The position numbers and the translations under genes are program-made. From Spodoptera frugiperda (lineage: Eukaryota; Arthropoda; Insecta; Lepidoptera; Noctuidae), in the NCBI RefSeq assembly GCF_023101765.2, contig NC_064238.1, positions 5,206,001 to 5,270,000 on the forward strand: a DNA stretch of 64,000 nucleotides, in the 5' to 3' direction. The notes below the pieces were generated by a model that was given only the letters and a program-made list of their open reading frames with translations, made no database searches and had not been told where the DNA came from. Positions within the stretch are counted from its first letter, which is position 1. Each line of letters begins with the position of its first letter. Below, one piece after another: positions 13,276 to 25,652 of the stretch.

Positions 13276-13665
13276 CGTTTACCGGTTAGTTACTTAAAGC
13301 TAAAATTTAAGATTCAAATATGTGTTGCTAATTTATGTTTTCAGTTTAAAATGGTTTTGGAAACTAAATGTGATTTTAAATTTGATAAAATATTGTAATA
13401 ATAAATCTGGCAGTTAAATAAATTAAGTCAATATTTTTTTAGATCTTCTAAAAAAATACTTAGTCTCATTTTGAAAATTCGTTTACCGTTTAGTTAAAGC
13501 AAAAATGTAATATGCAAATGTTGCTAATTTATGTTTTCAGTTTAAATGTGATTTTAAATTTCTATATTCTGTGGTATATGAATCTGTCAGTTAAATAAAT
13601 TAAGTCTATATTTTTTTAGTAAATCTAAAAAAAAATACTTATCCTTATTTTGAAATTATTTTGGT
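13276..13665. repeat. Diverged tandem duplication, ~200 bp unit
   Basis: Two head-to-tail units begin at 13276 and 13480 (period about 204). Shared landmarks in order are CGTTTACCG, TTGCTAATTTATGTTTTCAG, ATGTGATTTTAAATTT, TCAGTTAAATAAATTAAGTC (first copy GCAGTTAAATAAATTAAGTC), then ATATTTTTTTAG, AAAAAAATACTTA and TCATTTTGAAA (second copy TTATTTTGAAA). Small indels separate the copies, so the duplication is older than the one at 60 kb. No coding content. Confidence 0.8.
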
Positions 13666-16040
13666 TACCTTACAAAGGTTCCGAAAAAAGGTTTGTTGTT
13701 GCTATGAACGCATCTGTCAAGGTTCCCACGGACTATAGGAAAGGATTGCACCCCCGCCAAGCGTCGAGAGATCAAAATGCGTTACTCTCAGTTTATCTTA
13801 CCTGCAACCTTCCATGACATGACCCATATTTTTTTACATCATTTTGGTGATTTAAATCTGTTATTTCATATTTTTATATCCATTCAACAATGCATCTTAC
13901 ATAATATAGGAAAACTGATGAATTAAGAGGTTAGGTCGATAAATAAATGTTTGCCTAGGAAAAGACATCAACGCACCAATATGGTTACAACGATTAAAAA
14001 TAACATATTAGTGACATTTCCTCGTTTTTAAAGTATCTTATTTAGCAGTTTTATTCATGTATGAAAGGTGTTATTCTATATAAATGTAAAAATCTACTAA
14101 AATATACGCTACATTAACATTTAACATATCTGTTTTTGAAACAAATTATTTTTATTACTTGCTAAAGAAAATTTTAACACATTTCCGAATATGGTCAAGT
14201 CGATTCTAATGGCAAATGGGCTGTCATTTGGAAAATAAAAAAATACGTAAACCAGTTCATCCAAAATTATTTGCATCTGCTTTTTAAATACCGGATGGCA
14301 CGAACGAGAGCATTAAAATTGCTTTTTATTATACTTAACCACTGTCTTCGTAACCAACATTTTAGGAAATGACTGCGGTACGTAGACTCTTGTACATTGT
14401 TATTATAAAAACATACATTAGCCTGCAACTCATCTTCACTGATTTAGAGTTTTTGTATGTAAAAATACCTGAACACAAAGTCTCTTAATAATTGTGACGG
14501 TGTTCAACTTAAAATCTAATTGGAAGGTTTGGCTTTTGGTACATATGAGATTATAAGTTATAAGCAATTATTTTCTTTGATTTATAAAGTACAACTAAGT
14601 ATGTAATATAGCGCCAATAGGTATTAAATCGCATGTAAACAAAATATGAAGGTAAGTCATAAATGAAAAGTAGTTAACAACTAGACTTACATCTATGATA
14701 ATATACAATTCAACCTCTTTATATTATTTTCCAGACCTACATACTTGCCTGTCTATGAAGTGACTCGATATTATCAATGTCCATCAGAACCGAACAGAGA
14801 ACAGTGTTATATGTGAACATGAAACCACAATGTCATTTCTCCTTGACATTCAAAACTATTATTCAAGCTTACCTTTATTCTTAGGCGTTGCATGTGTATA
14901 TTCGCATTTGTGCCAATCTTGTGGACCGATTGTCTGACACACACGGCTACACCTAAAGCTGTACAAAACCATTTTATCAAGGCCTCGCTTGCCATGATGT
15001 TACCGAACAAGCAGAGATCAGCTTATACTGGTTGCTTAGCTTTAAATGTGCCCGTGCGTACAATGGGCAACCCTTTAGCGGTTTGTGCAAGCACACCACA
15101 TGACTTGCAATACTCATATTATATTGCGAACCACACGCACAGCACAGATTGCACAGATTGGTCACAAACGCATGTTGCATTTTTTTTTCTTGTGTATTAT
15201 AAACGTAGTGCATTGTGGCCGACAGATGATTCCTGTTCCTGTGTTAATGCGTGCTACTTACGTTATTATGTGTTTGGGGGTCAGTGGGATTAAGATCGAA
15301 CTGATTAGATATCAGATATGTAGAATGTTTAAACTTTAATCCTGATTGCATTTTATTAAAACTTTGTTTATTTGTAGTGTTATTGTTTTTCGGATTATTG
15401 AATTTCCATGAAATATAAATGTCTGAAAAAGCCTGCGGTAAACTTTTGTTTTAGGTGAACTTACAGTTCATACTATTGGAAAAAATATCAAAATATCAAT
15501 TCATCGTCCTGGATACCAATTGTGAAAAAATGTTTCGTCACTAAATGAGATACCGTCTTAAGTGACATCCTTCAAAATATCAAATTATTATAAATGCAGA
15601 CTGCATTAAAACCATGTACTGAACCATCTATTTCCTTCAAACACTTCGACTTTTGCCATGCATGTAACATTATTGTGTCAAAATCTTTGAAGCTTCGCAA
15701 TTGACAGGAGCACATTGCGTGTGTTTTGAGCGAAACGCAAATGCTCACAAGGTGCATGTAAATTGTCACTTTTAAATGATCAATCATTATTTACTTTTAT
15801 CTTCACAGACTATTCCAATGTGTGCTGAAGACATCTGTGGATTCGCGTGATGGCTCGAATGCTTTTGAAGGATGACAGAGTAAAAAGCTGTTTATACAGC
15901 TCGTCAATATCGTGTATTGAGCATTTATTTAAACTGACAACGTACAAAAATGGTGATTTGATTGAATAAAAGGTTTGGTAGGTTTATTTTGTTTTCTTTA
16001 TTATTTTTCTTTGAAGGTGCTCAGCGATGTCTATTTTTTT
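13666..16040. other. No convincing gene; contains a 133-codon open frame
   Basis: A plus-strand frame of 133 codons at 14892-15293 is the second longest in the window. It coincides with overlapping open frames on the other strand (14807-15010, 14977-15213), is rich in Cys/Thr/His with no recognisable domain, and lies in a locally less AT-rich patch. I judge it non-coding. The segment 13730-13790 (ACCCCCGCCAAGCG...) may be a repeat fragment. Confidence 0.4.
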
Positions 16041-16243
16041 TATGGTAAGCGATCTATTGGAAACCCGAAATACCAGAGGCATTACAATTGCGTTGCCGGT
16101 CTTTTGGGGGTTAAGCATTTAAGGGTTGTTGGGGAATCGGGGGTTGGGAATGGGGGTAACTGGGTCTCCGGTAGCCTAACTCACACAACTACAACTAAGA
16201 GGCCGTGGTATCACTCTGGTCGATGCATGGCTCTCCCACACTT
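16041..16243 (+). repeat. Repeat family B (GTTGCCGGCC repeat), copy 1
   Basis: Starts at TATGGTAAGCGATCT and continues with ACCAGAGGCATTACAATTGC, GTTGCCGGTCTTTTGGGGGT, AAGGGTTGTTGGGGAATCGG, GGGTCTCCGGTAGCC, GGCCGTGGTATCACTC and GCATGGCTCTCCCACACTT. Three other copies occur in the window (37263, 53450, 56312). It is a widespread lepidopteran dispersed repeat as far as I remember; its class (SINE, LINE 3' end or Helitron-like) cannot be settled from these copies. The 94-codon frame over it is not a gene. Confidence 0.75.
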
Positions 16244-17093
16244 AAATGTACTTGAATGAGGAAAAGCCTGAAAAGTTTTAATGCTTAATTTACACAGATT
16301 TGTTTTACCAAGGTTATGTTAAGGTAGGCTCCTACTATAATTATATCAATATGCCTACGTGAATTCTTTTGTTTATGCTTTTTCTTAGAGATATAACGGT
16401 ATTACCTGATATGATGGTGGTCGTTAAGATATGTGCCAATATCTTATCAATAACTGGTTGGACTGGTATTAAACTTTACAGGCTTAACTTCTGATTAACG
16501 ATGGTTAAAAGTTTTAATAATTTTCTTTGCCAAAAACAATTTTATCAACTTATTTGTATTTCAAATAGATGGATACTCGAGTATCGTTTTTGCTTGATCA
16601 ATAGTTTGGATTGCAATTGTAGCAACATTTAACGTTTTCTTAAAAACGACTAAAATAGTAACGTAGCTTAAGTTTTCCGTAGTTTTTGAAATATTGTCCA
16701 CGAAAATGTTGACGTTCTTTTGGAACAAATTTCTTATATAACAATATCCTTATTACAATGTTAATATTCCATTCTATTCACCCTATGATTTATTCTATGT
16801 AATCTCTAACAGATGAAGTCCTTTAAAGAAAATTAAAATATAAACAAACTAACGGCATACCTATGAGCATTTTTATCCAGTCTTATTAATAGTCGTGTTA
16901 TGCGTGTTCTGTCAAAGATAACGTAATCTTGTTGGCCAGGGTCCAGTCTGTATATGAGCGAGTGAAAACCGGCTGCGGCACGAGTCTTATGCTAAATATA
17001 TAATTAACAAGTATTTTGTTCCGAACATTCTTAGTACTCGTAGCAATTATTGTGTTAGTAGAATATTTTACAATAAAGATTTTGTATGAACAA
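16244..17093. other. No gene seen
   Basis: AT-rich single-copy-looking DNA without a notable frame, repeat or signal. Confidence 0.5.
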
Positions 17094-17102
17094 CATACCT
17101 TT

Positions 17103-17263
17103 TCTTTGAAGGAAGAATATCATCCAATGACTTCTACTGCCTTGGGCGAAGTGAGAGGGAGTCTCAGACTTTTACTGACTAAAAATCACCCCGTTCTTAC
17201 TCCTGCTTTTCGAGCCAAAGCCCCGGTAAACCCACTAGGCAGTCCGCAGCTCCGGAAGAACAT
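17103..17263 (-). mobile_element. Retroposon family A, copy 3, with 9 bp target-site duplication
   Basis: A minus-strand copy. Its 3' tail lies at the left (TTCTTTGAAGG, A-rich on the element strand), then the ATCATCCAATGACTTCTACT complement, and the 5' end at the right stops at GCAGCTCCGG plus 8 bases. CATACCTTT at 17094-17102 recurs at 17264-17272. The 5' end falls at the same internal position (GGAGCTGCGG on the element strand) as in the copies at 32.8 and 62.1 kb. The 106-codon frame at 17016-17336 simply reads through it. Confidence 0.85.
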
Positions 17264-17457
17264 CATACCTTTAAGGATTTTTTTATATATTTCATGTTTC
17301 AGTATGCATTGCAATGCTATCGAAATATTTACTTAATATTCATTTTATGTTTGTATTATATAAATTTTATTTCAAAGTTATACATAAATAATTTATTCAG
17401 TGGTTCAGTTTTTGTAACGTAATATCAATCTGTATTTTTTTTGTTTATTTAAAAATA

Positions 17458-17537
17458 AACGTTGCCCCACAAGGATTTTCTCCTGAATCGTAGGTGCATT
17501 AAAAAGACAGGATACCCAGACCCGAAACAACAACATT
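17458..17537 (-). mobile_element. tRNA-type SINE, 3' part only
   Basis: GTTGCCCCACAAGGATTTTC, TCCTGAATCGTAGGTGCATT and ACCCAGACCCGAAACAACAA match the 3' body of the fuller SINE at 25467-25652, in the same orientation. The tRNA-like head with the polymerase III boxes is absent, so this copy is truncated at its 5' end. Confidence 0.7.
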
Positions 17538-19890
17538 GTATAATAATTGATGAAACATAGTGATACTACTAAACACGCCAACGCCGCAACATCTCAAAAG
17601 ACTTACAAAAGAAACCCTACATAAGTACAAACTACCATTCAAAATCAATTAATGGCCAATCACAGACAAATAGTGTACTTAGGTACTTATGTACCGGGCT
17701 TACGTCAAGTTGAAAGACCGATTAAGCTGTTTATTTAGCCTTAATTACCGAACAAATACCATCGGCATGCGTTGTATTGCGATATGTTTGTGGTACATCG
17801 TCTGTGGTCCTCTCCGGTGGGCAAACACATGTATGGTATTTAGTAGTTACGTTAAAGGAACAATGGAGAGCATTGTATTAGGTTTACTAGGAAAATAGAG
17901 ACTAATTGGATACTAAGCTGTGAGTAAGTGTTTGGTATGTGTTGAAGGTTTTGTGTGTGTTGAAAATGTCTTGCTGTTGTAGTAGTCTTAAGACTACCTT
18001 TTCTGTTGTTGTAGACTTTTAGAGTTGTAGACGTTTGTACTTTTGTTGTAAGTCTAAAGATGAGATAATATTTGTTATTCTAGGTTTTTCAATAACTAAC
18101 TGAAGTTTATCGTCTGAAAATAGTTATAAATTCTCAAATTTTCACCAGATATGTTATAGTCCCGTGAAGTAGAGGCTGAGCCTATTGTCATACACTAGGC
18201 TCAATTTCAGATGCTGTACTATTTAGGATTTCTTTTTATTGTAAAACAATTTTTTTTCGTCAGATATGGCTATCGAACCCCCAAGGCCCCGACAAGGCCA
18301 AAATTTACAGGAGTGTCTCATAAAATTTGCAGAGTATGGTTTTATAGATATATAACTGTTTATATCTAAAATAATCCTTTAAATGACATCAGATATTATA
18401 ATAAAAATCACAGAGTTATGTGTCATAAGATTATTTTGAAACTGGTTAGATAATAATTTTAATAGCTAACACTAAATATTAAATTTTTATTATATTGCCA
18501 TATTTCTAATCGGAGATACTCAGGCAGCACTCAGCACTGCTTTTTTCATAGGTTTAGTTATAGGCTCTATGCGATAATTTATCAATTTCGGTTTTATCAA
18601 TTATTAAGTTTATACCAGGTGAAAAACCAAATCTATTGCAATCTGCTGTCTCTTGTTTTGCGTATAAAATAAATGATTTTCTTTCATATTTTTTCCCAAT
18701 ATTTTCAAAAAGTTGATCGTTTTCAGACTAAATAAATAAAATGTGGTCGTTGATCGTCATCAATTGAGAGCTATCTATCTAAGAGTTGTTTCAATAGTGT
18801 TTTTTGCTGTACACAATTTCCGCGAGTTGACTTTGTCCTTTGCGGTGAACAGGTGCCTCTAACTCACGTTGACACTAATGTGGATAGCACTGTTCATTCT
18901 ATTTGTTCGTTTTTGTCAACAGTTTTGTAACTCTTTATTTACTAAGTATGAAGTGCACGTTAAAATAATTTTCTTAACGTCCAGTGTTTTTATATTTTGT
19001 ATAGTTTTAAATACGGTGCTGGTGTTTGTCAATTCATGGTGACATGTCGTTTAATTTAGGTTATAATAAAAACGATGAATCGTATTATTACTTCTTCTAG
19101 AAATCTAGGTGCTACAACTTGTGAGTTCAAATAAAAAGCAAACATAAGTTCATGCGTAATTTACAGTTTACATAAACCTGAGATCCGTAACTATAATTCA
19201 CATATAAATATTTTTAGCATATTCGTGAGCGTCAGTAACCTTCAATTAATGCGAGAATATTTCCGTAAAAACTGTGAAGTCATATCCACGCTATTTCGTC
19301 GTCTATTACAGTGAGGTGAACGGCCTCCCTTGTCCTCTACGAGAGCTGTAACTCTTAGAGGCCTCTCGCAAAGTCCACAGTTTACTTTGTTACTTTACTG
19401 CCATACTCTGAACCAAAACGTTAGTTTGAGACGTGAAACTGCCCATTTAATGGCACTAAACAAGACATAAAACACCTTTAAAAATACATATAAAATGATG
19501 CATCTTTGCTACATAAAAAATGACAAACAAACTTAAATGGTCTAGACCACTCAAGGCTAGCTTCAATAATCTTTTTATGTCTCAAATTCTTTACGAGTGT
19601 AAATTTTAAAGTCAAAAACCGCATAAAATTCTCGTTTGTGTGAGATATGTTTGATGCATCACTAGTATATTGGCTCTTAAGTGTTTTCGCGTCGCAAACG
19701 TCGAGCTATTAGCATTTACATAATTTTTGGTAAAATAATATTTAAGTTACATGTCACACTTAGATAGTATTTTTAATTTTTATATTTATCAAACCAAGTT
19801 CTGGGTCTTTGTCATGGTTTTTGAAATTTATATAAATTCATAAATCGTAGACCTAAAAAAATAACTGATCTCAATCAAAAGCCTTTGAAT
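17538..19890. other. No gene seen
   Basis: AT-rich DNA. TTGTTGTAG-like words recur around 17960-18060. The 69-codon frame at 17689-17898 has no recognisable content. Confidence 0.5.
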
Positions 19891-20222
19891 CCATCTCGAC
19901 AATATTTTCTAAGAGGTTTCACTATCAAAAGTTTTTGGCTTGAAATTGCTTATTAATTCTGTCCAATAGATAAAAAAAGACATATTTTAAGCAAATAAAC
20001 TTACTAAAGTATAAACAAAGTATATATTCTGATAACATCTTTGTAATCAATTTTTTGGTCCATCTCGACAATATTTTCTAAGAGGTTTCACTATCAAAAG
20101 TTTTTGGCTTGAAATTGCTTATTAATTCTGTCCAATAGATAAATACCTAAAGACAGTATCTTCAGTATCCCGAAAAACTTACTTAAACCGTTAAACAAAG
20201 TCAATTCGTAACATCTTTGTAA
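19891..20222. repeat. Tandem duplication with 84 identical bases
   Basis: CCATCTCGACAATATTTTCT at 19891 begins an 84-base block that recurs without change at 20060-20143 (period 169). Beyond it both units carry a looser shared tail (AACTTACT, TAAACAAAGT, AACATCTTTGTA). The mix of an identical block and a diverged tail suggests either gene conversion or constraint on the 84-base part. No coding content. Confidence 0.85.
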
Positions 20223-22090
20223 AAAATATGTTAACACATTACACAATTAAGATTAACAAATAACTTTAACAAACTGATGTACGTGATCAAACTTTGCCAT
20301 ATTAAGAACAGCTTCAGAAAACTTTAACTTTGGTGTTAATTGACAATAATTATGTATTGTTGTAGTATAGCTAAATAGGTAACACATAGCATAGCATTTT
20401 TTGATTATATGGTCATATGATCTATAACCAATATAGACTAATAAATAAAATTTGGGTGTCTGTTGTTTAATATTGAAACAATCGTTTTTACTACATGCGT
20501 ATGAATATACATACGATACATACACCAAAATAATATTAACTTTTTTATTTTGTTTGTTTAGTATTTGAAATGGCTGGATGTAGACAAAGCAGCTAATTTT
20601 TAATATAATTTTGAAAACAGTCGTCAAATTATCTATCTTAAGACTAACATAACATAGAAGTAATAAGACAATTCTTACTTTTCAGATCCTAAGCACCTTT
20701 TCGGAAAAAATACCTAGTCGTGACGTTTGTTTTTTTTGTACTAAAGAGTATAATTAATGTTCTCAAGATTGAATGATAAATTCAAGTCATTTATTGCCAG
20801 TTGTAATTGTAGGAGACAAAAAATAGGAACTCGTTCTAACGATACTTATCAGTTCAAGTATTTAATGGCGTTCTATGGCAATTTTTTGTGATTTATGGGA
20901 CTTACGTTGATTTAATCGTATGTTACTCGTAATTATATTATTTGTTATAAATAATATAATGTTATTAATTGTAATATGGCATACAATATGATTCACTCGA
21001 TTGCTTTCACTCAGTCTTATTTTTGGGTGACGCACAGAAACTTTTCTGACGCATTCTACGCTTTCATGGAAAATACATGACATAAACACGTAAAAGTCCA
21101 TCCGAATTTACCTAAATTCGGTAATTCTAACTTGGCTTACCTCGTCGACCGAGATCTCTGAAACGATGAAAGAAGTAAGAACTTGCGTTTAGAATCAAGA
21201 TGTTATTACGTATAATCTTAGATGTTAATGTTTTTTGTCATATAAGTAAACAGCAGTTGAACTTGTGGTCAATATTTTTAAAGACCCACCCTTTATTTAC
21301 TACTGTTACCTATTTTTGTATAGCAAACCACTACTTATCTTCAGAGAATAACAGCCGTACTTGTTATGTTAAGACTATGTTTGCTAACTTAACTTTTTGT
21401 TAATCCGTAGATGCAAAAAAAAAATTATTGACAAATATTAATTACTCTTAAAGATCGAAGTGACGTCAGTTTACATCCGGCTCCTTAACCAGGCTATCGT
21501 ACTATCTTGAATGAGTGATGGATGTCAGAGAACAAGCAAAGGCTCTGACGCGCCCAGGGACTGGTCTCAGGGCCTCCGCAACTCATTGCTGACCTACTGA
21601 CGGAGTATTGACCCCTACAAACGTTCACTCATACAATTTTATTTACCATTCATTCTTACATAGTCTTTTAACAAAATATTTGTTTACTCATACTTATTTA
21701 CTATGAAGCCTGTTCTCTCCGAGGGCTTTGACTGCGATGTAATATTTGAGATGCTTGTGAAAATATACGTTCTTATGGAAAATAAACGTGACTTGTTTTC
21801 TGTACGTTTTTATGAGTTAATGACCATCCGGTGGTGGCGAAATATGATGTAGCATACTTAATGTTTGTTTTTATGCTAAAATAAAATTAAGTTTTTTTTT
21901 TTTGTAAAAAAGTCATTTACATTAATCTATAATTTAATAATAAAACAAGCAAGAGTTTTCCTTGACAGATTTTTTTACAAAGTCTTATATTTTCTATTTC
22001 AAGTATTACAGATTCCCCCATTTCTAGAACTGTCTCTTTCAACTTACCGTCTGCATTCGCCTTCGCTAACGTTACGGTAAAAGGTCGCAC
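20223..22090. other. No gene; possible repeat fragment at 21490-21640
   Basis: A 124-codon minus-strand frame at 20253-20627 is dominated by Tyr, Ile, Lys and Phe, as expected by chance in AT-rich DNA. The GC-richer patch 21490-21640 (GACGCGCCCAGGGACTGGTC, GGAGTATTGACCCCTACAAA) resembles a second patch at 22990-23085 (AGAGTATTGACCTCCGCAAT), so both are probably pieces of one dispersed repeat. Confidence 0.35.
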
Positions 22091-22149
22091 TTTTATCAGT
22101 AAAAGTTGTATACAAAACGGTTTTATCAGTAAAAGTTGTATACAAAACG
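22091..22149. repeat. Perfect tandem repeat, 30 bp period, two units
   Basis: TTTTATCAGTAAAAGTTGTA plus TACAAAACG at 22091-22119 is repeated exactly at 22121-22149. Each unit itself contains the short palindrome TTTTATCAGTAAAA-like arms. A recent local duplication. Confidence 0.85.
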
Positions 22150-22779
22150 TATCGTAACATGATTGCAGTTATGTCATTTTATGTCGGTCACGACAATATA
22201 CTCATCGAGGTCACCGGTGACCTTATATCAGGTCGAGGAATCATTGGAATGTGTGTAAATTAATTTTAACTCTGTTGCTGTAATTTTAAGGTTCAGTTTC
22301 ATCGATTAAATTCAGTTTCAGCAGCAGAAGTGTCGACGAAAATTGGTTGGAAGAGGATACATCTATTTTAATACCTTTGCCCTTTACTTCGAGGAAAAAT
22401 TGTAATGCAACGTTTATTAAATGAGTCATGAACTAAAACTTTACCATTAATCATACAATAAACATTTCCTTCGTTTTAGAACATCCTCAATTCTTTTCCT
22501 TGTTGCCAATTTCGGAGAATATTGAAGAAGTTTTTAAAATTGCTTTTTGTGCTAAATCTCTCAGTGTACTGATCAGATTCACATTCTGATATTCAGATTA
22601 TTTATTTAAAACTTTATTGCACATACACTATGAAATTGGCGGACTTAATGCCATAAGCATTCTCTGACAGTCAACCATTGGGTGGTGCAGATCTATGACG
22701 TGGTAGGTGCAAAGTTACAGAAGATTATCATCTGATAGTTCAAATATTATTACTTTTTAGTCATAAATTGTGTTTTCAG

Positions 22780-22862
22780 TCAATATACACAAGAAACAAC
22801 TTTATTTTAATCAGCTAAGTTTAATGTAGGTTTAAATCAATATACACAAGAAATAACTTTAT
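22780..22862. repeat. Direct repeat pair, 26 bp
   Basis: TCAATATACACAAGAAACAA followed by CTTTAT at 22780-22805 recurs with about two changes at 22837-22862. The 31 bases between are unique. It could be a short tandem duplication or a target-site-like pair; no insert of known type lies between the copies. Confidence 0.6.
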
Positions 22863-23850
22863 AAAATAAACCCTTAACCATTTCATCATTGGTCATACTA
22901 TAATATGATTGTGACTTTGTATATAAGTACGTACTATGTATCAGATTGTACATAAGTTAAGATATTTTCATTAGATGTAATCACCACATTTTTCCCTCTC
23001 ACTGGTAATCGAGCGACCACGTTGTCCACGGCAGGGCCCCATCAGCTGACCCACATTACCACCAGAGTATTGACCTCCGCAATGTATAAATATTAACCAG
23101 TCCAGATTTTTGTGTAGCACTTTTTTAACTGGTTTTATCGTGTGTGAAGTACTAATTTTTTGGGAGTAAAGTACTCGTACCTACTTGCTTTGAGTGGTCG
23201 CAAACGCAATTGCAAAGTAATATTTTGGATTTCTCACAGTTTCAGCATGTTTCTTGGTAATAGAAATTATTATTATTGGAAGTAATTACTTATCAGTCTT
23301 ATAAAGATAAGAATTCTATAGCTCTTTTTGTCAACATTTTTTATGGCATATGCCTATATCATTAAAATGATATGTAAAAGTAGAAAGAAAATAGAAACAT
23401 CTTCAGAAATATCTTAATGGTCTGCGAGAATGGCAATTAGCGTTAATTGGATCATTTTTAGAGAACATACTAGATTAATATGCAAATCTTTTAATTATAT
23501 GATTAATTCCGAGGCAATTAATTCTCTGAATGGCATTAAAGTCGACGTTTAATAATTATAAACTTTAGTTGTCTATGTTCATAAATCATTCACAACTGGT
23601 GGCCATTTTTTAACATCAATCATTGACTATGTTTTTCTAAATGTAATTTGTGTAATGCTTGTAATATTGGGTTTTTGTAGCAGTCTTATTTTTGACAACG
23701 TCATCTGATACGATCAGGCGTGATAAGCCTTTTGGTATCACACAACCTTTATTAAACTAACTGGTTGGTTAATAAATACGTTAAAGACTTAAAAAAATAG
23801 ATTTCTTTCTAACTACATTCTTAATTTGATTTGATTTTGGTAGAGGAAAT
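22863..23850. other. No gene seen; repeat fragment at 22990-23085
   Basis: The GC-richer patch with CCACGTTGTCCACGGCAGGG, GCCCCATCAGCTGACCCACA and CACCAGAGTATTGACCTCCG is likely an old dispersed repeat (compare 21490-21640). The remainder is AT-rich and featureless. Confidence 0.35.
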
Positions 23851-23962
23851 ACCGCCACAGTCAGAGTCAAGTAATGGTTACTTAATCCAGTCCTTGGCAA
23901 TTATTTAAAGAACAAAATTGTTATTAAGGTACGGTATAGTTTAAGTATTCTGAGTATGGCAG
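23851..23962. mobile_element. MITE family D, copy 1
   Basis: The left end ACCGCCACAGTCAGAGTCA and the right end CTGAGTATGGCAGA are imperfect inverted repeats. The body includes GTAATGGTTACTTAATCCAG and TCCTTGGCAA. It is the most diverged of four copies (30783, 38051, 40911). Confidence 0.75.
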
Positions 23963-25466
23963 AGAGTATTTATAGTTTGTGGTTTCACTTCCTTGATGAA
24001 TGAAATTTTGTGTACATTTTCCCGAATACAATATGACATGACTAGATAAGTATGTTTGGTAGCACTTAACGGTTTTATCGCAACCATGTTGTTGTGTCAA
24101 TTAACTTTGAAATATTGTATTAAGATAATGTGAAAAACTATTTATAAAATTCGACGACACACCATTGTTGGATGACGGATCTTACAATTTCTTAGATTTA
24201 TTATGACATGATTTTTTATACATCTCTTTAGTTATTCAAAATCATTTCTCAACGATTTTCATTACACTCAACTCTAACATGACCACTTAATTTACTTGTG
24301 GGAACTTCCACTGATGTTTTAAAGTGATAAAAAATTTGATTTCCTTTGGTCCGAAATAGGAATAATGAACTTAGGCGGCGAGCGTTAAGTATAGCCTCAT
24401 CTTATTTGGTTGTCCTAGTTTCTGTGATGACATTACATGTTTGTGGTAAGTATTGCTAGTAGATGTCTCATGTACGAAGTTCAAACAACGAGTTAGTGGT
24501 TCGTCACGTCGGTTTGTCTTGGTTCTTTGAATTTAGCACGTTTCTGTGTCGTCGTGACGCTGAGGTCGAAGACATCTGCCACTTTGCTTTCTCATTAGAG
24601 CGTTACATTTCTGTAAGTGTCATAATGTCTATATTGGACGACAATTTTCCAGCATTGTTCTTACGTACAACGAGAATGTTTTTAAAAGAATATATTTACA
24701 TTTGACTCTATAAGTTAGTAAGTAATCTCTAGGTTTGTGAACTAATATTGTATTGTTTGTTCGTTACAACTTAGCACTGTTGTATTAAATTTTAATACCA
24801 ACTTTCGTCTCTAGAACTTTTACGAAACATTTTTTAAATAAGGCGTGCATTTCTGGTTGCCTGCCACTAAACTTCACCAAAAAAATAAAAAAGCTTTTTC
24901 TTTAAAATATTCCGTGTATATTTTCTTTTAAAGAAATAACGCTAAACTTTAAAATTAACACTTAAAGGAGACCACGTCGACTGGCCGTCGTGTTCTCTTT
25001 AATACCGATCTGAAGTTTTAATGCACGTTACATGTGTTATTAAGGCGAGCTCGTTACATTCAATATGGCCAGGTTGGCATTTACAAAGGTACTTGTTAAG
25101 AATCAACAATGTCGTGGGGCTAGTATTTGCGGGACGAGTCGGATACGAACCGGTCCGGTGCAGCCCTCCCGGTAAAAACTAACATCCTACCTGTACTGAG
25201 GTACTGGTACTCCTTAAGGCTTCAGATCGTGCTGTTTTATAGAGATAGGAAGTTTTTATTAATTCCTCAGGGAATTACTTCGTAAAGTGTCATGTTTTTT
25301 TAGGTATTTGGATAGGCTACGTTGTTAAGCTAGGCTACTTTGATTTACGGTATCAAAACCCCGCTTTGGTCTTACAAGATAAGTAAGGTACATTAAGGTA
25401 CTATTTTTAGAGTCGAAAATCTTTTTCCAGTTCAAATCTTCATATTATTTAAGTCTAATTTTGTTT
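23963..25466. other. No gene seen
   Basis: The 80-codon frame at 24463-24705 has no recognisable domain. A short GC-rich patch at 25120-25190 is unexplained. Confidence 0.45.
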
Positions 25467-25652
25467 AAACATTGCCCCACTCTAGGATTTTCTCCTGTGT
25501 CGTGGGTGCGTTTACAAACATATAAGTTCACACATGACACCCAGACCCTAAACAATAACTTGTGGATCATACAAAGAGTTGCTCCGTGGTTGAATTGAAC
25601 CTGCTCCACGTTGTACGGTACCCAGTTACTCACCCACTACGCCAAGCGTACA
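25467..25652 (-). mobile_element. tRNA-derived SINE, near full length
   Basis: On the minus strand the head contains TGGCGTAGTGG (complement at 25634-25644), an exact match to the polymerase III A box (TRGYNNANNNG). Further on is GGTTCAATTCA (complement at 25591-25601), matching the B box (GWTCRANNC). The spacing of about 33 bases is tRNA-like. The non-tRNA body follows (CGGAGCAACTCTTTG, GGTCTGGGTGTCATGTGTGA, CGCACCCACGACACAGGAGA, AAATCCTAGAGTGGGGCAAT). A truncated relative lies at 17458-17537. I could not find clear target-site duplications. Confidence 0.85.

Noticed and set aside
14892..15293. 133-codon plus-strand open frame
   Set aside because: Overlapping open frames on the other strand, no domain or signal, and a Cys/Thr/His-rich make-up without a pattern; most likely chance in a less AT-rich patch.
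17016..17336. 106-codon frame
   Set aside because: It runs through retroposon copy 3 and its target duplications.
20253..20627. 124-codon minus-strand open frame
   Set aside because: Dominated by Tyr, Ile, Lys and Phe as expected from AT-rich DNA; no recognisable family and no coding-like composition.
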